Below, one piece after another: positions 36,185 to 48,700 of a DNA stretch of 64,000 bases. The notes below the pieces were generated by a model, which saw nothing but the letters and a program-made list of their open reading frames with translations, made no database searches and was not told the DNA's origin. Numbering within the stretch: the stretch's first letter is position 1; every line of letters begins with the position of its first letter. Source of the DNA: Halisarca cf. caerulea (taxonomy: Eukaryota > Porifera > Demospongiae > Chondrillida > Halisarcidae); contig CAUJGJ010000161.1 in NCBI GenBank assembly GCA_963170055.1, positions 2,836,975 through 2,900,974 on the forward strand, in the 5' to 3' direction. Position numbers and translations under genes: made by a program.

Positions 36185-36368
36185 AGTGCACTCTCATATT
36201 AATCCAACCACATGTGCATGTTCCTCATAAAGTGGGATAAATATAACCATGCAGGTGAACATGTTAACACAGAGTAGTGACCGATGCATGCATGGCGATC
36301 AATTCACAGCAATAATGTGTCAGGTAAAATTAATGAGGTTTTCGGATAAATCAAGTGTGCAGTGTATT
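36185..36368. mobile_element. short pogo-like MITE
   Basis: The left end 'CAGTGCACTCTCATATTAATCC' (shared core CAGTGCAC) and the right end in reverse complement 'CACTGCACACTTGATTTATCC' match imperfectly, with TA at both borders. About 180 bp, non-coding. Confidence 0.5.
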
Positions 36369-36896
36369 ATGATTATGAAGTGCATGCATTGCATGGGAAC
36401 TTTTTAATGACCTGTACCACGTGCATATAAGATTATAATGATTCTCAAAGTGGAGTGGATGTCAGGGTTATGTGCATGCATGTGTTCATACTTGATTATC
36501 ACAATTTACATTTTTAATTGTACTGTGTACAGCGAGTTTATGCCACATACTGTAGTTGCATTAATCTTATAAACATCCTTTAGAAGTAACTGAAGTGTAA
36601 TTTGATGTCACAATCTGCATGATTCTTTGCACATGCATAAAAGTACATGCATGTAATGATCAATGTCTAGTACTACAAGTCCCTTACGGACAAATACACC
36701 ATATACTTGAGCACGGCAGATAAGATGCAATTACTATAAATAATTGATTACCTACTAAACAGCAAACAATGTCAGTTGTATGTATAAAAAATATACTGCC
36801 ACCAGATGGTTACTGTGGCTTGTATGGAGACACGTGAACAATCTTGGTTGGTGTTTCTGTACCGGAGCCCCTGCAGTGTGGGGAATGATGACATAT

Positions 36897-36981
36897 CTAA
36901 CTCTGTTGCCTGACCAAGACTTGTTAGCAATAATATTCCATGTAAGAAATAATTGTCAACCACAACATACACACACACACA

Positions 36982-37030
<49 letters not shown>

Positions 37031-38280
37031 TGAAAGGTTCTGATGTGCATGTGATGACACAATAGTTAGAAGTTGCTGGAAAGCTTACAACACTGATATT
37101 TTTGTTTGTACTTCTAAAAATCACTTTATCACAACGAATACATGCATCAATCATTGCACTAGTAGCATAAATTTGTGTTGTGGCCAAAAGGTACGGCTGG
37201 TCATCATACAAAAGGCTAAAAGTCATCAATTTAATAGAATTCAGTGCATTTGTGAGAACCTGAACTGCTACCGCTGATATTCTTAGTGAATACCCATCCG
37301 TCAAGTGTAGAAACATTTTGCTGTCAGTGGCCCTTAAGACATTTCAGTTCATAGGACTCATGCCATACAAATGTCCTACATGCTACATACAGTACCCCAT
37401 GTATGTAGTTGTGGTTGTACTCACCAATCATCCTGGTCCATAAGGGAAGGTCGGTTGAGTGGTTGAAGCTAAGGGGGAACAAGAAACAAAGTGTCTATAA
37501 TTAAAATTGTATGGAATTTCCACAATTAAAATGTTTGTGAATTTATGTGAATGACTATTACGGATAATGACGTCACCAGTACTATAGACCACGACGTGAA
37601 GATTATGTTGGAACTAACCGTACTCATATAAATTAAATTAGATAATATTGAGATCTTATTAGCCATAAGTAACATGTACATATGTATATTGTAAGGTAAC
37701 ATTCATTACCTTGGAATGAGATGGTTCATGATCAACCAGGGATTTCCTGAGAGAAATGAAGTATTATTATATTTTATAACACAAGATTGGGATATCTGAA
37801 ACACCAAGAACCCATTATGAAAACAAATAGCACTATTTCTACCAAACAGTATCAGTTAACAATCATACATGGAGGCTGAAAAGTGAAGGCCTGCTCTTGA
37901 CATGAAATTGATCTATAAGAATGTCTTCCTTAGAATATATTAATTTTGGTGGCTAAAATGAACAGGGGTGATACCTGTACCTCTCAACTCTTCAAAGTGT
38001 CAACTGCCACTACATGTGAAACTGCGCATGCAAGTTTGCATGGTACAGCCCCATTTACGAAGACGTGACTCCTAAAGAATTCCCAAAATCATATGGGCAT
38101 TAGAACACAGCATGAAGCCTCTTTTATCATGTGAGGTGTTTTTTTAAAGGAGTGTGGACAACCAAAGTGACAACCATCCCAAAACAAAACTCACTCTGTA
38201 TTCATTGATTCAGAGGATTCCATGTAGTGCAGTTCAAAAGCTTCGATGACGTTCTCTCCATCGTTCTCGTAAGCAGCATT
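36897..38280 (-). CDS. PKHD1L1: fibrocystin-like gene, cytoplasmic-tail exons
   Basis: Four small exons: 38,280-38,195 ('NAAYENDGENVIEAFELHY'), 37,746-37,710 ('KSLVDHEPSHSK'), 37,468-37,425 ('LQPLNRPSLMDQDDW') and 36,909-36,897 ('QQS', stop). Phases 0, 2, 0, 2 fit throughout. The tail is short, acidic and Ser-rich, with no motif I recognise. The last 13-bp exon is the least certain. Confidence 0.6.
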
Positions 38281-39661
38281 CTATTGGGATCAGACAACAC
38301 ATTGTATCACCTCATGACAAGTATCCCTCGCAATATTGACAGATGAGCATTACATAGATGCTCAGCATGACATCAATAAATGTGATGCTAAATAAAAACT
38401 ACCGTAGGATTGGTTCTGTATGGTATGTGAAGTAAAAGTATGCGATTTTGATCACCACAGGAACTATGTATGTGATATTTAGTTTTGCAATTTTCTTGAC
38501 ATGCAGTATTGTGTGGTATAAGGCAAACAGTGTGATTCTTATCCATGTGATTTTCTTTGAAATAACATTGTTAATAGTACAATTAAAAATACAGTATAGC
38601 TTTCCATTCCTACGGTACTTGATGAACTTGGAGGCATCACCTCGAGCCCACGTAGTAATGACACATTAGTTCACAGGATGATTGCACAATAACTGCCACC
38701 AATGTGATATGCCTACTTATAAAGCAAGGGGATAGTACTACATTATGTACAGTACATTGTATGGTAGACGGAAACCGAACAAGTCTGAAAATTGTATTTT
38801 AAAGATTCAACATATTAGATCCGGGAATTTAGGGTGTGCAAAGATAGAAAAGAAAGTTAATAAATTCCATTGCTGAAGCTGAACATGCACTTGGATACGG
38901 AACTTTTAGATGAAAATGCTTGTACTACGCTCTCTTTACTTACCCTGTATCCATATCCATAATTGTTTCGTCTGTCCTCATCATCAACAGGACACCGGGC
39001 TGAAGTGGATACTTTGTTCTTCTTTGCATTCTTCCTGAGTATCTTACAGCCACAGAAGAAGAGAATTGCAGCTATAAGAAGGAGTGCAAGGCAGCCTGCT
39101 GCCCCTAGTCCTGCAATCAAAGCTATCGTTGTGGTGTCTGGAGCACTGAAAGGACCTTCTTGGAAACTGCTTTCTTTGGAAGTATACACATTGTTAGAAA
39201 ACTGGAACTGATTGAGAGACAAAGAAGATACTGTAGCTCATTGCAACCAATAGTTAAATAATTTGAAAAGGTGCGAAAGGCTTCAAAAACATTTTGTGTA
39301 TTACTTAAAGCATTGCATATCAACAGAATTAGTACAGCACACAGCATCATACTGAATAGAGTATACATATGCTCTACATTAATTTTGTGTGCAAATGAAA
39401 AACACATCAGATTGTCTGCATAGCTCACCGACAGAGAATTGCTGTTGATTGCATTTCGGAGGGATAGCAAGGATGCAGTGAGCGAAGGTGCATCAGGAGG
39501 ATCTGAGTCCAGTGTGTCCAGGATGTCTAGCTGGACGATGATACTCTCATAATTGAAGATCTAACGGCAACAGATACAATCATAAAGGCCATGAATTCAG
39601 CTTCAATCACAATCCAGCACAGGACAATGCTAGGTCACTTGACAAACCTGTAAATTCTATT

Positions 39662-39735
<74 letters not shown>

Positions 39736-42700
39736 CAGCAAACAGACCTCCTTGGACAATAATAACCACAAATTAAAGACAACTTTGTTGCAGTGCAATA
39801 TTTCTACTAAAATCTGCTATAAAATTAACACAATTCTTTCACCAAATGGATGATTTTATTCATTGGCACTGTAACCTTGAAGCCGCGTGTTGTACAAGAA
39901 TCAGAACATAAAATCTTAAGGTAAAAGTTTAAAATCTGATAAGGTAAACAGCACCAACGGTATTGTGAGCAAATCTGCAATACATCTCACCTGAATATTC
40001 TGCAATCGAGATATATCGATGTCTATTTGCATTGCTATGGCATTTTGTATGGCAGTGATGAACCCTTGTTTGTCTGACTCAATACTGCCATAGTCTCCAG
40101 ACAGCTTGAAGTGGATGGTGGTGCGAGGTACAGTTGAAGGAGGAGGCACGACAGAAAAGGGAGTGGTTGTTGATACTTGAAGGTTTCCAGGATCTGTAGA
40201 CAACTGGAGTAGAACTCCTGTTGAAATCTCATTAACCCTCAGACGTGTGAAAGTAGCCCTTCCATTCAGGAAAGGCACAGAAGTTGTGCCTGCAAGAGTG
40301 GGAAGACTACAAGAAAGAAATATATTGTTACACAGCTACCAGAAAGGACATTGACAGTGGTGCTATTTACCTTCCGTCATCAGTAGTGCCTCCTGTGACA
40401 GTGACCACACAGTTCCATGGCTGAGATATACCAAGGTGAGTAATCACAAAGCCCTTTGCATCTCGAGCTTCTGCTTGAAGGTAGACCAAGTTACCAGTCT
40501 GCACACAAACAAGGTTAGGGTTATGTACTGCATCGATCACAATGCTTTCTTTTGAGTATATACACAAACATATACACTAGAAAGACTTGGATAAGCCATT
40601 TATTCGGCTTACAATATTTGTGAGTTGAATTTTGAGTGACGCAGGAACTTAACAATCGTGTCAGTACATCTGAGGGGCAACTATGTACTATTCACCTACT
40701 GTTGCTTGTGGTGGGCTGTGGTAGGGTTGGGCAATAGTTCAATGCAATATTGCTATACTGTGATAATTCCGCTGACAATAATTGTATCATTGGCAAGCTT
40801 TGATATCGTGATAGTTGTAATGTGATCGAAGTGAGCATTATGACAACATGTTGGTCATTGCCTTCTCCTTATTCAAAAGTTTGCATACTGTTTATGGATC
40901 TGAAGCTAATTTATCCTTGGGAGGCCTTTAGCCCCGAGGTTAACCTTTCTACAGCAGGCACTCAGTTAGAATTCACTATCTTGTCTTGTTCAACTCCAAT
41001 TGTATGAGATTTTGACTAGGTACTATGCATGATGAAATCCAATAGTGGCCAAACCCAACCTGCAGATGCAATGTGTTAGATGGATAAACTCACTTCTACG
41101 GGAGGCAGCTGTACGAGAACAATCCCATGTGGAACATAGATAGGAAGAGCAGAGCCATTGGAATCCCCTGACTTGACTGGTTGGTAGGGCTCAACAGGTT
41201 GGGCAGGTGTCTCGACTGTGGTGTTGTACTCCGGAGGGATGACAGGGGGCTCGGGAGGTGGGGCTACCTCAGCAGGCTGGACAGAGACGCTGTCCACAGT
41301 GACATTGTCCAACTCCAGGGACTGGGTTTGCACCTAACATGAATCAAACATTAAACACAAGCAGTATAGGGAAAGATAGAAATTCACTTGCGTTCTTCTA
41401 GCATGCTAACTTAAACAAAGGCACGCAAAGCACGCATTGTCATATTCTATAAAAATTCCAACAATATTTGGTTTCTTCCAAGACATCCCATCAAACACAA
41501 ACTTACCAGCATTACTAGTGTTTCTGCAATGTCATTAGCTGCTGTAGCTTCCTGAACTATTGTCATGTACTCGGTAATTTCTTCCTGATATGCTGTCTCC
41601 ATTTCTGAATACTCGTTCAAATATGAGTCGTCGTTTGCAGGTGGGTCCTCATTGTAGATGTTGTCACTCTGCAATTGACGTGACCAGTGTGGAGTTGTGA
41701 GCTGGTACAAACACACATTAGGCTCAGTATACTTACCACTACTTCAGGTTGCGTGTCCATAACTATACCAGTTCCATTGGTCAACTCTGCCTGCAGTATC
41801 CAAGGATATGGTGTCATATTTACAGGGTAAAATGCAAGTGTAAGGAAACAATAAATATATGTACGGTGCTATAGTGCAAGTGTGTGTATGTACTTCATGA
41901 GAAATGTGCAGCCATCTACGAAAGTGGTGCACAGAACCGCCCACGTACTCTCATGGTCTATAGAATCTACAGAATCTTTTGTACTTACATCTTGAGAAGA
42001 GCCATCATCCACTGAGTCAGTACTGGTGTTATTCAGCTGTTCCTCCACAGTGGACACTCCAGGGGTGGATATATTCTTTGGAGCCGAACCAAGTTCAAGT
42101 GTTATCTCCATTGTGCCATTGCCTGCATTGACTTGACGTTTTCTACGACCCAAAGGAGAGTCTTCTTCAATTACATTGATTTGACGAATTGAACTCAGTG
42201 GAATTTCGAGGACGAATGCCAGATTTGAAAGCAGTGCTTCAGGGCTGAAAAAGTCTTCAAATGACACTGTGACAGTGAGAGACACCACAACCACTGGAGG
42301 AGTCCGTATCTCAATTGGTGTGTCTCCCTTGACAAGCTGAAGAAAGAGAATATGCAAGGAGAAGACATTAGCTGACACACAGCATGCACATACACCAAAC
42401 CTAATTACAGTGAAAACATATGAAAAATGATTTAGATACTTGAAGATTATTTCAACATGTTTACTTATCAGCATTCAAGTTGCATAAGGCAGTGGAAGCC
42501 CAAACCATGGCTGCACACACCTATGACATGTGCTATATACAGGCATGACAAATACTTCATTTGTGTGAAACTATTTCTGGAGCACAGACATCTTGTCTCC
42601 ACATCATGAACTCTCTATTTCCGAAAATTGCAAGATTAAATGTGTACATATTGGTATCAGGATGTCAAGCACCACTACAATGCAAAGGAAAGACACAGTG

Positions 42701-45700
42701 GTGTCTACTGTACAACATTGTGTGAAATTTATTGTCCCCATATTCCTTTACAAATTCCACAAGGCCAAGTTGTGATACTGATTTTACAATAAAATATGCA
42801 GGGAGTTGCAGTTATGGTCAAATTGTTTTACATGGCTTATAATATACAAGATACACCGAAAAGCATCAATGCAGCAGTTTACCATGGGATTGCAACACTG
42901 AAAAATGTAGGACAAATGATAGGTATTAACAAGAGATGCTGTGTGAGAAAGTGCTAGCTGTGACACATAGATTCTCAAATGCTATGTACACACACATACA
43001 TCCACCCTGAAACATAGAGCTGCTTGAAACAACAGGTGTTCTGTTCACAGTACAACTCACCACATGAAGGACATGTGTATTTCTGTCAAAGTAGTTATCC
43101 CCACTGAAGCTGTTGTACAATGGAATGAATGAGTCATCAGCCACCTCATAGGCCGCACCTGAAGTGGTAAGCTTTGTGTTGGCAGATGCGATGTAAATGC
43201 CATCCTGTGTACAGTGTCAGAAAAAAAGGAGTAATAAGGAAAGTAATGAATTCAATTAGCAAACAGCATGGAAAACACATGCAGGCCTGGTGGAACCGCT
43301 CAGGCTGCCCAGGGCATGGCCTGGGTAGATTTTGATACATAGTCTGACCTTTGTTTTCAAAACTTCAACAAACCAGCTACAGCTGTAGATAAGTACCCAC
43401 CTACCTACAGGGCCAGGCGTGGAGGGTAGTATTGTATATGCACACTGTACTATTTTTCACATCTCTGAGTGGCTGGTGTCACACAGACATGAGGACAGTA
43501 ATGCAAAGAATTTTAAGGCTACAATTTGGAAAATATCAAAATGGCATTATTAGTTGCAAGTGCACATAGTACAAATGCTATTCTTGCATGGCCTGACCAC
43601 TCAAAAAGTGATCCTTCCAGGCCTGACATGCAAATAGTAATACTCAACAGTCATAACTGACTATTACAGCACGTACACTGAATATAAAACACCTGAAACA
43701 CTCAACATAAAGGAAGATGTGCAATAACATTGTGCATAGAATATAAGTACAGATTTTGGTACTAGAGGTGACCACTACGCATTTAATATTCTTGCAAACT
43801 GACTAAGGCAAGCACTAGTGGTTGGCGAGTGTGCACAAGTGCAAACCTTGTATACATCCTTTCTGAACGTGTCCTGGTACCAGATGTGCAACAAGACTCC
43901 TTCATCAGGTGGAGCATTGAGCAGGTGGAATCTGAGTCCTTTGGGGTTAGTGCCAGTGGACCATATGTGGAATGAGTTGGTTGCTCCAGTGGAGACAATT
44001 GAGAAGAAGGTGGACAGTCGCTTCAGACATGTGTAGTAGGTACACCACCCTATGGTGAGGGGAGAGGGACACGCTAAGACACAAAATAAAACAATATCAT
44101 ATGTACAGTACTATATGAATATAAAATTAAACTGTACAAATACACTGTGTACAGGACATGTATGCAGTAGAAAGTTAGACATCCAAATGCTTTTGGACAA
44201 GAGGGTATTTAGTTAGCTAAAACATACTGAAAATTACAAGTTAATACCTTATGCTCAGTTTACATTACTACTAAGCAGTATGACTAACCCATGGATGAAA
44301 TTGACAAAGTTGGATGACAAATATACAAATGAACCTAAATCTCAATTAAATTTGGTCTTAAGACAACATGTTTGCTCTCTGGGCACACAATGGGGAGAAA
44401 GAAGGGAGAGATCATGTTCAATCGGGTGCTTGGATAACTGGTGTTAATGTAGCTGAATACTACTGTAAGACTTTATCATTGTAACAAGATACGTTACATC
44501 ACTTAGTAGGAATAGCAGATATACGCAGGTCTCAGTGACATCTTATAGAGTAAAGGTGGATGCATGTACATGTAGAATTGTGCAAACCCTTAAGAAGGTA
44601 CACAAGCTACACATTGCATAAATTTCATCCCAAGTTATCAAAAAACTCACATGTACATACACACGTACAGTGGACACATGTACATATGCACGTACAGTGG
44701 ATACATATACATAGCACGTACAGTGGATACATGTACATACGCACGTACAGTGGATACATGTACATACGCACGTACAGTGGATACATGTACATACGCATGT
44801 ACAGTGGATACATATACATAGCACGTACAGTGGACACATGTACATACGCACGTACAGTGGATACATGTACATACGCACGTACAGTGGATACATATACATA
44901 GCACGTACAGTGGATACATGTACATACGCACGTACAGTGGATACATCCTGTAAGCTACACTCCTATTCACACAACCACATGTTCCTGCAAACACACCATG
45001 ATCCATTGGTCCATTCAAAAGGTCTGTGTATTCATCTCTATGGGAGTCTCCCCCCACAAGAGCGATAGGAGACAATCTCCTAACTTCTGTGTCAGGGTCC
45101 ATGCTCTCAAAGACAAGCATGTAGTGGGATATGTTCACGCAGTGGTATGCGTTGGATGCATTCAACCACTCACACCCAACAGGTGCGATATCTCTGTAAG
45201 AGAAGATGATTAGGCTGATAGTGCGAACAAAAACAAAGGTTGAAAGAGTGCGTGATGTCAACATACGCTTCTGTTCCTCTGTCAATTCCTTTCTTCTCTA
45301 CTATTGCTCTCCGCATTGGGAAGTTCTCGTTCGCTAGCCATGTATTGGGAATTCTTGTGTAGTCAAATCTGAAACAGACATACCAATGAGTACAAGCATG
45401 AAAAGCATTGGTACCAAGTTTGAAGAAAAAAGGAAAGTATTTGGATGTGTACAATTCACTCCAGCATGCATATACTTTACACACACGCAAACATAAAAAC
45501 TAGTTTACAAGAATAAAACTGGATAAATATGGTGTTATGACACTCCTGATGGGTAGATTATACACATGCCAGCAGTTACCTCAGCTGAGCGTTCGGTATA
45601 ACTGAGCCTCTGTTGGGTTTGTTGTCCAACAGAGATCCATCCATGTCCTGGATCAGAGCGTGCTTGGGACCATCACAGTCCATGTCAATACAGTCCTGAG

Positions 45701-48700
45701 CAATACACAACACAGATGGAATAAAACATGACATTGAGTTAAATACAAAACCAGGCAAAAGGCAGGGATTACATGTATGTATTCTATATGTACATTTAAA
45801 TATGTTAACATGTACTTACAGCATATACATATGCTGGAATATACAGTGAATTTTTCATTAACTTGTCACCACTTTCAGGGTTTTGCCCAAGTAATCTTCC
45901 AAGGTGGTAATCAAGTTAATTAATTCACAGCTAACACATATTTGAAGACCTACTTCTAAGTGTACCTTCCAACCAAAAACATCAGTGATGGCTTTTTGTA
46001 AGGTAATTAGACTAAACATGAAGCAAATGAAGTGTTTTAATCACAAAAAATAGGTCTTGAGAAAGATTTTACTACTGTGGTTGCAAATTCTCTATCCTCT
46101 GAAAGGTTGGAGGTGGTTGGCCATGAATTTTGCTGGTTGGACCTGACCACCTTCGACCAGTGTAGGCAGAACCCTGCACTTTATCTGCCAAACCCTTTCA
46201 TCTGCCATCAATTTAGCACACAAATTGATCGAAAAGACTGCACAATGATTTGGGTGTAATCCGCCAAACTTATTAATCCACTCAAGTTTTTCAAAAACAA
46301 ATTGTGACGAATTAAAGAGAATTGACTGTACTATTCACATAAGCACAATTGTATGCATGGATAGATATACCTCTTGATTGATCCATGCTAATTTTGGATC
46401 GTAGAAGTGAGCAATGTTCAATCTGTCTACATCTATCTTGACAGCACCTCTGACCTCAGTGGGATGGACAGCATCCGGAGAGAGGGGGTTGTTTGTGATG
46501 GCAAATGGTTGGTAGCGACAGCCATCAAGAGTGAAAAACCTTGCGAAAGTGACATTCGTAACCTCAAGCCTTCCGTCAATCACAGGATAACCTTTCACTG
46601 AATGAATATGAAAATCATAGGCAAATTCAGAACCAGTGCAGAAAAAAGCAAATGTGAATCAGATACAATACATAGTCACAGATTTCTACATGGTTTAAAA
46701 ATGATGAGTCCATGCATGCATTGTAGATAAAGATTACTTCAAGCAAAAAGGCATAGCCATTAATGTGAAGAAAGAACTTACTCAGATGGAAAGGACTTGT
46801 ACCGTCCATTTTACTGCGTTTCTGGTTGAATGACGACATCATAATTCCATGCTTGATGCTGCTTGGACTGAAAGACACTCCTTGAATAGTATTGGGTGGT
46901 CCAGATGAGAGGCACTCCTCCCCTTCAGTTAAGCCGACAATGAGGGTATTTTCCAGCTTAATCCACTTTCGCCCCAAGAGATGAGCAACAGGATTAGGTC
47001 CAAATATGTTGAGGTTTAGTCCCACCTTACCGCTAGCTACCACTGAATGGCTGACAACCAGACGACTTGCTATAGATGAGAAGACTCCAAAATCCCAGTT
47101 GAGATAGGAGGTAAACCCACCAATAGCAGTGCACTGAGAAGTGGCACCCATGATCAGCAAACCAATCAAGTTTGTGTGAGCTGTGTTGCCCCAAAACAAA
47201 GCCTGTAGAGGGAATAAGCACAGCCACTAGTCTGTAGGGCTACAAACATGAATGCCTAGAATTACTATATCTGATAAGTTCTGTTTGCTAGCATGCAAAC
47301 AGCTAACATTGATCTGGATAGTGACTATGTACACACCTATTGTTAACACCTACATAGCTTAGACAACATGGTGTACTACATCAAATTTTAAAATTTTTTA
47401 CTAATGCAGGCAGTATTGTGGGAATCATACAAATTATCTCTATCACAAAAGTAGTACACCTCCACTGTATCACTGTACCAAAGTAGCAATGTACACACTA
47501 ACCGAGTCCTCATCAGTACTAAGATGTCCGCTCTTGCATGGTTCACCGTTATATTGGAAACCAACCCTTGTGGACCCAGAAGCATGGTTGTAACGAAGTA
47601 TGTTCCCTTCATCCACTTCAAAAGATGCTGGGAAGTCAACTGCATGGTTGTCCAGTGGTGTGTTGGGTTGAATAGTTGACGTTAGAATGCACAAGTTGTT
47701 TACAACTCTATTTCGAGATCCACCAATCTGGAAGCTGGAATCTGTGGTTCTGTACACAACGTTACCATCAATGTCTACACTGTCAGACCTGTGGACTCCA
47801 ATGGCAGTGTTATAGCCATGGTGGATTGAGCAACTGCGAACGTAGCTTCCTTCAGCTCCAGACGACAGGCCTTTGAAGGCTATGGCATACCTAGGGTCGA
47901 ATGGTGAGAAGTATCCTCCTTGGCCACAGAAGCGAAACTCAACTGATGAAAATTCTGCCTTTCCAATGAAAGTGTTGTCTTCATCATATTTGTACTGGCC
48001 AACTAGCACTCTGCAACCATAATGATGATCCTCAAGTGGTTCGCCAGGGTCCTCTCCACCTTGAACAACTATGTTTCTGGTTAGTAAACCTACTTCTGGT
48101 GAATACTTGAGGTTACCAAACTGCCAACTGCCGTCAGTTGGAATGTCAGCAGAAGGCATCAGCGACACAATGTTATGTGATTGTTCCAATTCTCGATCAA
48201 GTGTGATGCTGTTACCATTAATCGCAACAATTCTACGTACTTCAGCCTCTGTCGGGTCGTAGCCGGAGGGAGCAATCACAACCTCTCCTCCTACTGGCCA
48301 GTTGAGGTTGCGTAGGTTCTCCACAGTGATGACAGTTGAGCCACTTGCCGCACTGGACATGAGCCTACTCCAGGACTGTACAGGCTGCCCCACTAGAGAC
48401 ACCTACAATGTAAGGAATTAATCTTGTGAACTACCGTAATTACTTCAATATATGTACGTACAATAATAACAGAGAACATAAATGATACAACTGTTACAGG
48501 CCCAGAGGAAGCTATATGAAAGTGCTGAGACATCTCAACCTGGCTGATGGTTATAGTATCCATCCATTTGTGATAGTAGTCAGACAAAGCTCTAACTGAC
48601 CATGTATATTTGAGGTTTGGTAAGAAAAGTGGCAGGGCACCATTGACCCCTCTGCCTTAGTGGTTCCTCTGGCCTTGCCGTAGTAAGTGGCTGAGAAGAC

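Noticed and set aside
36772..37316. Minus-strand frames near the gene end as extra exons
   Set aside because: They run across the CA repeat and lack matching splice phase; only the 13-bp 3' terminal exon was kept.
40900..40965. Fourth copy of the 'cctttagcc' dispersed repeat
   Set aside because: Only about 10 bases match and there is no terminal tandem.
44543..45068. Tyr/Met/Cys/His-repeat frames on both strands
   Set aside because: Translations of the 27-30-bp minisatellite.
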